The notes beneath the pieces were generated by a model. That model made no database searches. It saw only the letters and a program-made list of their open reading frames with translations, and was not told the origin of the DNA. From Theodoxus fluviatilis (taxonomy: Eukaryota; Mollusca; Gastropoda; Cycloneritida; Neritidae): a stretch of 64,000 nt of DNA. Positions 31,926 through 42,020 of the stretch are shown piece after piece. Every line of letters begins with the position of its first letter. Within the stretch, counting starts at the first letter, position 1. The position numbers and the translations under genes were made by a program. Location: NCBI GenBank assembly GCA_034096865.1, contig JAWQFJ010001277.1, positions 23,501-87,500 of the forward strand. Reading direction: 5' to 3'.

Positions 31926-33786
31926 CCTTTTCGCTGCTGACGCTTTATGCAGAGTCCTATGCTAATGGATTTTCATGAACCTAACCCATGTTGTCTTATT
32001 TTGGTTATATCTTGACGTCTATTGTAGATACCCATGTAAAATAGCATACCAAATGAAAGCTAAAAAGCCAAAGATTAATTTTACAATATTTATTTTTAGA
32101 TTAAAGTTTCATGCTACACGCAAAACAAAGATAAATCACTGTAATGTACAAAAATTGAAGAAAAATAACACCACAACAACTAATATATCCATGGTGAATG
32201 ATGCTAAAAACATTCAAACACAAAAATAATGCAAGGAGGCAGTTTCTTGAGAAAGAGGGAACTGGGTAGCACATAGACCAGCTTTAGCCTGGTTGGAGTA
32301 AGTGCTGATCATGCAGGTGCAGCTGTCTCAATGCCAGAACAGTCGCAAGGTGTGGTAGCGGCGGTAGCAGTCGCCAAGGCACAGTCCTGGTTTGCTTGGA
32401 CAGTCAGGACAGTAGTACCTTGTGTCCTTCCTCAGGTTGTTCTTCTTGAGGCACACTCTGCATCCCTCTTGCAGTCAGCTGCTGTGCACCTGTAGAAAAA
32501 AGTATTGCAAGCACTCACTAAATCTATTCACAAGAGTGAGAAGGGGCATGGATGGGGTGGGGAAGAGGTACAAGAATTTTTCAGTGAACAAACAAAATCT
32601 CCATGACTTCCTGTAAATCACACAGAAAAGTCAAGCATGACTTCAAAATGACACATGAACCTGGACATAACAAAATCCACTCTATTAGCCGACAACAAAG
32701 TGATCAGTAGTAAACAGAATGAAACCATAACCCTGAAGAGACATACAATTCACAAGTTTGACAGCAACAACAATACCAACAACAAAGAGCTGTAATCTCA
32801 GAGAAAACAATTCCCCAACCCCACTCCCAAGATAACAAAAACAACACAGAGTAGAGCAGATATTTGGTTGGCAAAGATGGGAAAAGCCGGAATAGTAGAG
32901 AAGAAACTTACAATGTTTACACACACAAATAGGCGATTTGCAGTAAAGTAAACACACACCCTCAAGACAAATGAACAGGTCAGAAGATTAAAGCACATAC
33001 TTCTAACATAAACAATGCAAAAAAGACCTAACAAGGAGCTATGGAAGTGCATGGCATGAAACGTAATATTCTCATATGCATTAGTCTGTCAGGATGGGAG
33101 TGTCACACTTCAATACGCCCCCTTTTGAATGATACCACCCACCGAATGCCTCTGCACAAACTCTCTAGATCCAATCACTGCAGATCGCTCGTCCACGCTT
33201 CTATCACTAGTATCAGAATCTAAACACTCACAAATACAGAAGAGAGACGATTCCATTACTGAAATAAGTAAACAAATAAGACAAGAAGGAGGGGAGACAC
33301 GTATGTAACACTCACCACTTGGACCAGGTGCTGAATCGTCCGACGACTCGTCTGAGTCCGAGTTCATTCCCTCAGTCCGAGGATCGAACAGTGGATCGCT
33401 AGCATCGACAACTCGAAGCTCTTCTTCATCAGAATCAAATCATCGTCGCTGTCAGGATCGTGAATAATTTCCACAGGATCAGCATTATCTAATGCTCCAG
33501 AGGAGCTTCCGCTCGCCATGTTGACTCAGGAGTCAGGTCAAACACTATGCACGAAGTCGCACACGATCGCAAAATATCAGCTTTCCTTCGCAAAAACCGG
33601 GCTTTAGTTGTACTTCAAATTGAAGACCATTCAAGGGAAGTAACTCTGTAAGGATTTCAGTGCTTTCTGAGCAATGCGGGAGATTGTATAGAAAGCGATT
33701 GATGAGGACGTACAACGTACGTCTATACAGCATTGCTGAGTGCCAAAAGAGGACGTACAGCGTACGTCTACAGCGCAGTGAAAAGG
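31926..33786 (-). mobile_element. piggyBac-type element P2, internally deleted
   Basis: TTAA at 31922-31925 and 33787-33790 flank CCTTTTCGCTGC and its near inverse GCAGTGAAAAGG. Two palindromic words GGACGTACAACGTACGTC and GGACGTACAGCGTACGTC (33707 and 33752) lie near the right end. On the minus strand the acidic N-terminus survives around 33520-33300 (MASGSSSGALDNADPVEII and SDSDESSDDSAP), and the C-terminal zinc ribbon survives at 32340-32480. The DDE catalytic domain between them is deleted. Confidence 0.7.
32335..32483 (-). pseudogene. piggyBac transposase C-terminal zinc-ribbon remnant
   Basis: On the minus strand CRVCLKKNNLRKDTRYYCPD continues CPSKPGLCLGDCYRRYHTL and ends RLFWH before TGA. 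The spaced cysteines C-x2-C, C-x2-C and C-x3-C are the cysteine-rich domain at the very end of piggyBac transposases, which helps bind the element's ends. An in-frame TGA lies just upstream of the conserved part, so it is decayed. Confidence 0.7.
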
Positions 33787-33790
33787 TTAA

Positions 33791-34440
33791 ACAAAATTTT
33801 ATTGCTGAAGACTTAGTTGTTCTTGTGTTATAGCAAAATAACTGAAAAATAAACATACCAATTTTCTCCCCTCCGTGAAATTTTAATTAATAACCTTTTT
33901 ATGATCAACAATGATTGTAAACAAAGAAGAAGGTCTATATTATTCAATAAGATATAATAAGTGGATTACTAACACTTCTAAATAATTTTAGTGAAATTTA
34001 GAACAAGTAACCAAAAAATGTGCTCCAGGCATAACATAATTAAATTTTTACAAAAATTAAGCAAATTCAGCTACACCTTTCTGATTGGTCTTATTGAATG
34101 CAATATTTATTCATAAATATACACACACAATTTCAGAAAGCTATCTCAATCCTAAGTGACTTTATTTTTGGGGAGAAAATCACTACCGTAGAAATAAAAA
34201 CCACATTATGAGAAAATTGACTTTAAAGTTTGAGAAAGATTAAACGTTAACTACAACTGAACCATAACAGATACAATTTAATAACATAACTCATTGAATG
34301 TGTCGTTTATTTGTTATCATTGTAGCAAACTTTCAACTTATTATCTTAATTCAAAATATCAGGATAATTAGGTGAAAAGCATCACCTGTAGCAAAACATT
34401 CCCGTTTTCTGTAAGAATCGCGTAATCACGGCAACTTCCA
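33791..34440. other. AT-rich interior of the Kolobok-like element
   Basis: No open frame or repeat recognised between the piggyBac insertion and the GC-rich block. Confidence 0.4.
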
Positions 34441-34659
34441 CCGTGATAACAGCTTCGTTCAGTGCCGTGTCTGTAGATGAGAATGCGATCGCTGTTGTAT
34501 CACAACCTCCAGAGGCTGTTGACACGACTTAATTTCTTGCTTTTTCCGTCCATTTCTGCATCTTCCGTGGAATTGTCTCGATCGAGATAGCGCGACCTTT
34601 CGCGCGCTGTAAGCACACTTCGGAAAGAACCGATGTTTGCTTCGGCGGCCGACGTTCAG

Positions 34660-35010
34660 GCCGGAAACAGCCGAAGTACGGTTCGGCCGTTTCCGCCTAC
34701 CACTTCCGCCAGTCGAAGTACGGTTCGGCCGTTTCCGCCAGCCACTTCCGCCTGATCACGCTGTGATCACGCACACAAGCGGCCAATCAGAGCCTAGCTG
34801 AGAGACAGGCCGTTATTTCGAAGCTTTCCATTGGTTTGCACTGGCCTCCGATTTGTACTTCGTGTGCCTTCGGTAATTATTCTTCGGTACCGGAAACAGT
34901 TGCAACGTAAAGCCGGGAAATGAAGCTTCGATGCGATACCAAACATGTGGCGTTCTTTGGAAGGAAGATGCTGAAACTAAGCTTTCAAATCTGTGCATTT
35001 TGGCTTCCTG
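34660..35010 (-). promoter_or_regulatory. GC-rich module shared with 37890-38205, putative Kolobok promoter region
   Basis: Both regions contain the order TTTCCG..CACTTCCGC, GATCACGC, CAATCA, TTGGTT..GCACTGGC, CCGATTT, CTTCGTGTG/CTTGTGTTC, GATACCAAACATG, GGAAGATGC and a final CC(T/A)GGTTAG, at about 60% identity by eye. In the complete copy the module lies directly upstream of the minus-strand transposase start. CAAT-box-like CCAATCA words are present in both. Confidence 0.45.
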
Positions 35011-35205
35011 GTTAGTACTTTTTTTTTAATCTAGCGGTGGGTACCTTACAAAACAAATTGGTTTAAAATACTTTGAAACCTAAGCCAGCAAAATCGATCG
35101 CACACACGTGTAGCGGAGATGTTGTAGATTCCAAATCCGCGCTTAACACGAAACTCAATTTCTGAAAATTTTTCATGAAATTCTGCAGGCCGTGTCCCCC
35201 CTTAA

Positions 35206-35689
35206 CTGCCCTTGCGGCAGTTACAATGGGTTCTGGAACATTTGAAGGATTTACATATTTCATCAGAGAAGGCTATATGTCATTGTTTTCATGAGCAGTA
35301 GGAGACTGGACTTGGTTATTTTGAAGAAGACATGCTTTTATTTTTTAGCTACTTTCCAGTAGGACTAATTATAAGGCCTTGGAAACCCTGCAGCCAGGGG
35401 GTTCTTGCTGATGAGAGACATGAAGCGGCTCCAGCATTATGTTGCTCTGGTGTGTTCACTATGAGCTGTCTGCTATGACATTCAGGTGCTTTGTTTTATA
35501 GGAGACTTTTTTTCTTTCTAGAAAACCTTCGTCCATTCATTGTGAGTTGGGTCTGTGTTGGAGGCGTTATGTGTCCATCCAGACCAAGTCAATTGCCACA
35601 GCCTTCATAAGCTGTGTTTTTGATGTGACATTCTCAGATATGAAAAGTGGCCTTTTCTTTCTAAATAAAAAGCGGTATCTTTTTTGCAG
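35206..35689. other. Intron before the dsRBD exon
   Basis: No convincing exon. A short stretch at 35394-35450 reads RGFLLMRDMKRLQHYVAL with a possible GTGTGT donor, but the acceptor is weak and it does not resemble the first half of a dsRBD. Confidence 0.35.
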
Positions 35690-35816
35690 GTGTGAGGTCT
35701 TCATCCAGGACAATCAGATCACCTCGGCCTTAATGAGCTCCAAGAAAGGGGCCAAGCAGGTTGCCTGTGAGGAAGCGCTGAGGGCTCTGAACACCAGCAA
35801 GCACAACGTCATCAAG
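35690..35816 (+). CDS. dsRNA-binding-domain exon of an RNA-binding protein
   Basis: The exon follows TTTTTTGCAG and ends at a GTAGGC donor. It enters with one base of a codon and leaves in phase 0. It encodes CEVFIQDNQITSALMSSKKG and then AKQVACEEALRALNTSKHNVIK. The sequence S-K-K-x-A-K-Q-x-A-x-x-x-A-L-x-x-L is the conserved second helix of the double-stranded-RNA-binding domain (contact lysines at SKKGAK), preceded by the third beta strand. The first half of the domain must lie in an upstream exon ending with two codon bases. I found none back to 30236. The next exon is at 42021, across an intron filled by a Kolobok-like element, a Helentron-like repeat and a foldback element. Confidence 0.78.
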
Positions 35817-35999
35817 GTAGGCCGCCCACCTGCCTGGGACCTGGCTACTGTTGTTGATCATTTCTTGGCTGCGGAGTTTGTTGTGCACTGTAACTGGAGT
35901 GAGCTGGGCTTTTCTGGAGGGGTGGTGTAGAGCATTGGAAATCACACATGGATCTGTTTGGTCGAGCTTACTTTGGTTTTTAGTATCCAAGTAGGGAGG

Positions 36000-36293
36000 G
36001 ATATATGCAGCTCATGACTCCAGTTGTTGTAGAAGAGTTGCATCCCCTGTCCTCAACAAGGCCTCTTGCCCTCTTGAGATAATGGGCAGCGTTGTAGACG
36101 CGAGGCCCTGCAAGGCATAGGCCCATGTCAACATGTCATGAATGGCATACCTCCCTCACCAGCTGTAATGCTGCAGTCTTTGTGTTTTGGGGGCCTGCTC
36201 CAGCAGCAGCCGCACAGCCAGCCCCAAGCAGCATTTACATTGCCTTGACATCTGCTTTCACCATGTTGACGCCGGCCTATTTCTCACAGGATT
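36000..36293 (-). pseudogene. Probable decayed C-terminal part of the same transposase
   Basis: Minus-strand sequence continues past the stop at 36294 with codon-like GC-rich sequence. Fragments such as APKTQRLQHY could derive from the family's C-terminal P-K motif, but several stops and shifts interrupt it. Confidence 0.3.
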
Positions 36294-37826
36294 CTAGTGT
36301 AAGCAATGCACCCATGATTTGTACACTGGCACAAGTGTCTCTGCAATGTCCCTAGGTAGAGGATGAGAGCGAACTTTGGGCTGCTCGTGGTCTTCTTGAG
36401 CTCTCTTGTAGAAGCACCATGTCCTTTTCTCTGGAGTGGATACAGGACACCTGTCACGGTGAGGATCTTCGTCTGTTGACAGAGTGTGGAAGAAAGAGGC
36501 CCAGACAGCATCTACCATCCCATTCAGGTCACCAGTGTGGTCTCTGATGGCCTTTCCATAGTAGCTGGTGAGCCGCTTGATTTGAGCATCAGTCAGGTTA
36601 CCCTGCCCACCAATGGGAGTATGCTGCCCCTTCCTCTGCGCTACCAGTTTCCTGAGTGCTGTCCCCATCCTCTTGGTGACATGATTGACACAGTCAATCT
36701 TCTGCACATCCAATCCCTCACCATACACTCTGGCCTGATTCACTCTGGAGTGTGCCTTCCCATCCCCATCCCCCAACATCTCCACATATCTGAAGTTGTG
36801 CAGAGCTTCAGACCTGCTCCACAGAATGACAGCAGCCTCTACCTCCATCGCCTGGGAAGAGCAGTGAACTGTCTTCTGGCACTCCTCTTCATGCTTTCCC
36901 TTCCACTCCTCAAACTCGGCAGAGTCTGCTTTCTGCCCTATCTCACATCCGTGGCAATAGTTGGACAGAGTCACATAGTCCACCACAAGACCTGAGAAGA
37001 CCTCTATCACAGTGGCAATACCACTGTGTGAAGTTCGCCCTCGCTTCTGCCAGCTTCCATCGAAGGAAACTGAAAAGTCCAGGTGTCCATCAGGATTTGG
37101 TTCGCCAATGTTCATCTCGGCGTACAGCACTCGCACTTGTTCCGCTGCCTCCTGAAGGTGCTTGTCAGCTGCCCGACGAGCTCCTGAGTGGACAGCTTTC
37201 TGGTAAAACTGCTAAGTCTTCAGGTGCATGGGCGGTGGCATATTCATCAAAGCAAAAAACCTCTTCAATTGGGTAAATCTGATTCCTGTCTAGGTTGCTG
37301 CTAAGACGAGGTGGCGGTTGACATCGAATCCTCTGTGCGTAGTGCCCGTCATGGATGATGTTGCGAGCTGACTGATGATGGTGCCACACGCCAAACACTG
37401 AACTTGAAGCTGCCAAGCAGAGCTCATCCTTGCTGTTTCGACCTCCGTCACTCGATAGGGCTGCTCACAGCTCTCACACTCGAAGGCAGAGAATAGCTCG
37501 TTCAGACTCCTCATACTGTCAATGAGGTTGACATCAGTCTGATCAGAAAGGCCGGCGCTCGTCTCGCTTGAAGTAGAACAATGGAAGCGACCCATTTTCT
37601 TTGTGGACACCGATTCAGTCGACGTGAAGGCCGTTGGTGTCAATCTGGACGCCGATTCAGTCGACGTGGAGGCGATCGGTGCTAATTCCCCAACTCTGGA
37701 GGCTGTTGGCGTCAAATCCTCACCTCTGGAGGCAACAGCTGATGAATCTTCTGCTTCTAGCTTGCGTCTCTTTCTCTTTTTCCCATACTGATGTTGACTG
37801 TGCCATCTCTTCGGTTTCTTCGGCAT
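36294..37826 (-). pseudogene. Mutator/Kolobok-type transposase, frameshifted
   Basis: On the minus strand the protein starts at 37826 (MPKKPKRWHSQHQYGKKRKR), has a zinc-binding-like part (FECESCEQPY .. VQCLACG), shifts frame near 37320 and again near 37200, and then runs 280 residues to a stop at 36294. The last part holds VSFDGSWQKRGRTS (D-G-S-W, first catalytic Asp), YCHGCEIG, MLGDGDGKAHSRV (second Asp) and KIDCVNHVTKRMG (C-x-N-H-x2-K). These are the hallmarks of the Mutator-like transposase domain widespread in invertebrate elements. With TTAA ends in the related copy at 31809, Kolobok is the likeliest superfamily. It lies in the intron between the dsRBD and R3H exons, on the opposite strand. 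Confidence 0.75.
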
Positions 37827-37889
37827 TTTTGCGTGCTGCAGCGTTCAAACAACAGCCATCTTGACTCGGCTGACGTATGCTAGTCGTTA

Positions 37890-38205
37890 TACACGGGAAT
37901 AGCCGATCGTTGCTTCGGGCATTTCCGTAGGTCACTTCCGCTGCGATCACGCGCTGGCCTCGTGAAACCTGTCCAATCACAGGCAAGCTCACTAGCCTAC
38001 CTCTATTTTCGTAGCTTTTATTGGTTAGCACTGGCTTCCGATTTTCGCTTGTGTTCCTCTGTACTGCATTCATTTCCTCCGGAAATAGTCATGTCTAAAC
38101 GCCGAATGAACGCGCTATGCACTGATACCAAACATGAAGCATCTTTTGAGGAGGAAGATGCCGTATCCAAGCACTCAAAATGACACTTTTTGATTTCCAG
38201 GTTAG
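37890..38205 (-). promoter_or_regulatory. GC-rich upstream module of the Mutator/Kolobok-type transposase
   Basis: Homologous to 34660-35010 (see that entry). It begins about 60 bp upstream of the transposase start codon. On the plus strand it also contains a short open frame MSKRRMNALCTDTKHEASFE at 38090 that is not conserved in the other copy. A Helentron-like repeat is inserted immediately beside it at 38214. Confidence 0.45.
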
Positions 38206-38824
38206 GTTTTTTTACTCACATGCGAAGCAAAAGTGAGTCTATGTACTGAGCCGTGTCGTCCGTCCGTCCGTCTTTCCGGGCGTCCGTCCGTCCATGCGTA
38301 AAAAACTTAAAGGTTGGATTTTTCTCGGAGACTATTAAGTCTATCAACACCAAATGTGGCATGATGGTGTATGATGACAAGGCCTCAAAAAACATACATA
38401 GTGACTTGACCTTGCTTCAAGGTCAAGGTCACAGGAGCCATAAATGTGGTCTCAAAAACAGTCATTTTTCACATTTTCCCAATTTTCTCCCACGTTATTG
38501 AAAATGGCTACCTTAGCTACAAGTGGTATATAGGTCAAGGCAAGCCCTATCTTTTGATACCAGTTTGGTTGACCTTGCGTCAAGGTCACAGGAGCTCTTC
38601 AAAGTTGGATTGTATACATATTTTGAAGTGACCTTGACCCTGAACTATGGAAGATAACTGTTTCAAACTTAATAATTATGTGGGGCACATGTTATACTTT
38701 CATCATGAGACACATTTGTTCACATATCATCAAGGTCAAGGTCACTTTGACCCTTATGAAATGTGACCAAAATGGGGTAGTGAACCACTAAAAGTGACTA
38801 TATCTCATGGTAGAAAGTGCCAAT

Positions 38825-41019
38825 AGTGAATCATAGAGCGTCCTCCACGAACTTCGTATCGGTATAATTCGTAGCTTAATGAGGGTGCGCGCGCAACACA
38901 AGAAAGTGTACCTGTTATGTCGAATATAACAGCAGACGAATTTCTTTGCTGTGAACGAATGGGTCAGAGTAGAGGTCCATTGCTGCCTGGTCAGGAATCT
39001 GCGGGGGGAGGGGGGGGGGGAGGTGCCAATCTTTCTTTAGCAAGCGGGGGGGGGGGGGGGCTTTTTGTAGCAAGCGGGGGGGGGGGGGGAGGGGCGGGTT
39101 TCCAATCTTATTTTAACAAGCGGGGGGGTGGGGTTTCCAAACTAGCTTTAGCTAGGGGGGGGGGGGGGGGGGTTTCCAAACTTTCTTTAGCAAGGGGGGG
39201 GGGGGAACTTTCCAAACTTTAACAAGCGGGGGGGGGGGGGAGGATTTCCACACTTTTTGACTCACATGCGAAGCAAAAGTGAGTCTATGTACTGAGCCGT
39301 GTCGTCCGTCCGTCCGTCCGTCCGTCCGGGCGGGCGGGCGTCCGTAAAAAACTTAAACGTTGGATTTTTCTCGGAGACTATTAAGTCTATCAACACCAAA
39401 TGTGGCATGATGGTGTATGATGACAAGGCCTCAAAAAATATACATAGTGACTTGACCTTGCTTCAAGGTCAAGGTCACAGGAGCCATAAATGTGGTCTCA
39501 AAAACAGTCATTTTTCACATTTTCCCAATTTTCTCCCAGGTTATTGAGAATGGCGACCTTAGCTACAAGTGGTATATAGGTCAAAGCAAGCCCTATCTTT
39601 TGATACCAGTTTGGTTGACCTTGCTTCAAGGTCAAGGTCACAGTAGCTCTTCAAAGTTGGATTGTATACATATTTTGAAGTGACCTTGACCCTGAACTAT
39701 GGAAGATAACTGTTTCAAACTTAATAATTATGTGGGGCACATGTTATACTTTCATCATGAGACACATTTGGTCACATATCATCAAGGTCAAGGTCACTTT
39801 GACCCTTATGAAATGTGACCAAAATGGGGTAGTGAACCACTAAAAGTGACTATATCTCATGGTAGAAAGTGCCAATAAGCACCATTGTGCTTCCTATGTC
39901 TTGAATTAACAGCTTTGTGTTGCATGACCTTGGATGACCTTGACCTTGGGTCAAGGTCACATGTATTTTGGTAGGGAAAATGTGTAAAGCATTTCTTCGT
40001 GTATGATGTCATTGGTAGGTTTAGTTGTTTGACCTTGACCTTGAAGGTCACCTGAAGGTCAAGGTCATATAAAGGTCAAGGTCAAGCATGTGAGTCGTAT
40101 GGGCTTTGCCCTTCTTGTTTACCGTTGTGGGGGGTTAAGGGGTGGGTGGGTTTCCAAGCGTTTTTTAGCAATGGGGGGAGGGGGTTCCAAACTATTTTTA
40201 GCCAGCGGGGGGGGGGGGGGGGGGTTCAAAATTGTTTTAGCAGGTGGGGTGGGTGGGGGGGGGGTTCCGTTTAGCTAGCGGCAGATGACTGCATTTCCCC
40301 CCCCGCCCCCCCCCCCCCATCCGCTTGGTAAAAAAAGTTTGGAACCCCCCCCCCCCCCCCCCCCCGCTTGCTAAAAAAAGTTTGGAAACCCGCCCCCCCC
40401 CCCCCCGCGCTTGCTAAAAATAGTTTAAACCCCCCTCTTGCTAAAACAACCTTGGAAACCCCCCCCCCCTCCTCCCCCCCCCCCCCCCGCTTGTAAAAGT
40501 TTGGAAAGTTCCCCCCCCCCCCCTTGCTAAAAAAAGATCGGAAAGCCCCCCCCCCCCCCCCGGTTGCTAAAAACAGTTTGGAAACACACACACACCCCGC
40601 TAGCAAAATAAAGTTTGGAAACCCCACCCCCCACCCCCCCGCTTGCTAAAAAAAGTTTGGAAACCCCCCCCCCCCCCCCCCCCTCCCGCTTGCTAAAAAG
40701 AGTTTGGAAATCCACCCCCCCCCCCCGCTAGCTAAAAATAGTTTGGAACCCCCCCCCCCCCGCTTGCAAAAAAAGCTTGGAAACCCCCCCCCCTCCCCCC
40801 CTCCCCCGCTTGCTAAAAAAAGTTTGGAAATCCTCCCCCACCACCACCCCCGCTTGTTACAAAAAGTTTGGAAAGTTCCCCCCCCCCCCCTTGCAAAAAA
40901 AAAGATTGGAAACACCGCCCCCCCCCCCCCCTCGGCTTGCTAAAACAATTTGGAAACCTCCCCCCCGCTAGCTAAAAATAGTTTGGAACCCCCCCCCCTC
41001 TTGCTAAAAAAAGCTTGGA

Positions 41020-41053
<34 letters not shown>

Positions 41054-41538
41054 CAACGGTAAAAAAAGTTTGGAAATCCTCCCCCCCCCCCCCCCGCTTG
41101 TTAAAGTTTGGAAAGTCCCCCCCCCCCTTTCTAAAGAAAGATTGGAAAGCCCCCCCCCCCCCCCCGCTTGCTAAAAAAAGTTTGGAAACAACCCCCCCCC
41201 CCCTAGCTAAAACTAGTTTGGAAACCCACCCCCCACCCCCGCTTGCTAAAATAAGATTGGAAACCCGCCCCTCCCCCCCCCCCCCCCGCTTGCTAAAAAA
41301 GCCCCCCCCCCCCCTACCCGCTAGCTAAAGAAAGATTGGAAACCCCCCCCCCCCCCCCCCGCAGATTCCTGACCAGGCAGCAATGGACCTCTACTCTGAC
41401 CCATTCGTTCACAGCAAAGAAATTCGTCTGCTGTTATATTCGACATAACAGGTACACTTTCTTGTGTTGCGCGCGCACCCTCATTAAGCTACGAATTATA
41501 CCGATACGAAGTTCGTGGAGGACGCTCTATGATTCACT
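38825..41538. mobile_element. Foldback-type element: long inverted arms of G-rich tandem repeats
   Basis: The two ends, each about 180 bp, starting AGTGAATCATAGAGCGTCCT and reading inward to GGTCAGGAATCTGCGGGG, are near-perfect inverted repeats, and AAT flanks both sides (38822-38824, 41539-41541). Inward of these, both arms consist of about 30-bp units of the form G-run, TTTCCAAACT, TTTTTTAGCAAGC, on the left in the G-rich and on the right (40291-41360) in the C-rich orientation, so almost the whole element is one large inverted repeat. A second HINE copy (39259-40116) is inserted in the left arm. There is no coding region; glycine- or proline-rich open frames are artefacts. The architecture resembles the Drosophila Foldback (FB) elements. 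Confidence 0.75.
39259..40116 (+). repeat. Helentron-like AGGTCA repeat (HINE copy 4), inside the foldback element
   Basis: Complete 858-bp copy from GACTCACATGCGAAGCAAAA to GGGCTTTGCCCTTCTTG, with a GTCC/GGGC microsatellite after the 5' hairpin. It is very similar to the split copy surrounding the foldback element, so both arrived within a short period or by exchange. Confidence 0.85.
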
Positions 41539-41785
41539 AATAAGCACCATTGTGCTTCCTATGTCTTGAATTAACAGCTTTGAGTTGCATGACCTTGGAT
41601 GACCTTGACCTTGGGTCAAGGTCACATGTATTTTGGTAGGAAAATGTGTAAAGCATTTCTTTGTGTATGATGTCATTGGTAGGTTTAGTTGTTTGACCTT
41701 GACCTTGAAGGTCACCTGAAGGTCAAGGTCATATAAAGGTCAAGGTCAAGCATGTGAGTCGTATGGGCTTTGCCCTTCTTGTTCA

Positions 41786-41957
41786 CAACTTCAGCGATGG
41801 GTACCTCTCTAAACTAATTAAATAAAAAATGAAGGAATGAAATGCTGGCAAATCGCTCGTGCCCATGTGTTATTGAGACACTGTAGACCTCGTTTCCGAG
41901 TATAACTAAAAACTCGATTTTTGAAGATTTTTAACGAAAGTGGCTACGCCGTGTGCC
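41786..41957 (-). mobile_element. Right end of the second Kolobok-like element
   Basis: Sequence from CAGCGATGGGTACC to CGCCGTGTGCCCCC, followed by TTAA (41960-41963 region), parallels 35030-35201 (CTAGCGGTGGGTACC .. GCCGTGTCCCCCC, TTAA). The transposase at 36294-37826 and the module at 37890-38205 belong to the same element, with the HINE and foldback insertions in between. Its left end, expected near 35820-36000, was not found. Confidence 0.55.
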
Positions 41958-42020
41958 CCCTTAACGACCTGTATTGCCCTCATAAAAGTAAACCCTGACC
42001 TCTTTTTTTTCTGTCTGCAG

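Larger units (their letters stand above)
31809..35201 (-). mobile_element. Kolobok-like TTAA element, deleted, with a piggyBac insertion
   Basis: TTAA (31805-31808) then GGGGGGACATGGC, and at the right GCCGTGTCCCCCC then TTAA (35202-35205). The right 500 bp resembles 37890-38205 plus 41786-41957, which flank a Mutator/Kolobok-type transposase, so this is probably the same family. The transposase is gone. Only a promoter-like GC-rich region (34440-35010) and a possible short first exon on the minus strand (ATG near 34552) remain. A piggyBac remnant occupies 31926-33786. Confidence 0.6.
38214..41781 (+). repeat. Helentron-like AGGTCA repeat (HINE copy 3), split by a foldback element
   Basis: It starts ACTCACATGCGAAGCAAAAG after a T run, breaks at 38824, and resumes at 41539 with AATAAGCACCATTGTGCTTC, ending GGGCTTTGCCCTTCTTG. 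The two halves join perfectly against uninterrupted copies such as 56749-57622, apart from the AAT target duplication. Confidence 0.85.

Noticed and set aside
30236..35690. Direct splice of the Piwi exon to the dsRBD exon
   Set aside because: Phase 0 joined to GTG TGA gives an immediate stop. An intervening exon would be needed, and none is seen.
35546..35930. A 127-codon plus-strand frame through the dsRBD exon
   Set aside because: It reads through the acceptor and donor. Only the 35690-35816 part has dsRBD character, and the flanks are intron.
38917..41330. Glycine-rich and proline-rich open frames
   Set aside because: They are translations of the G-run/C-run tandem repeats in the foldback element arms.
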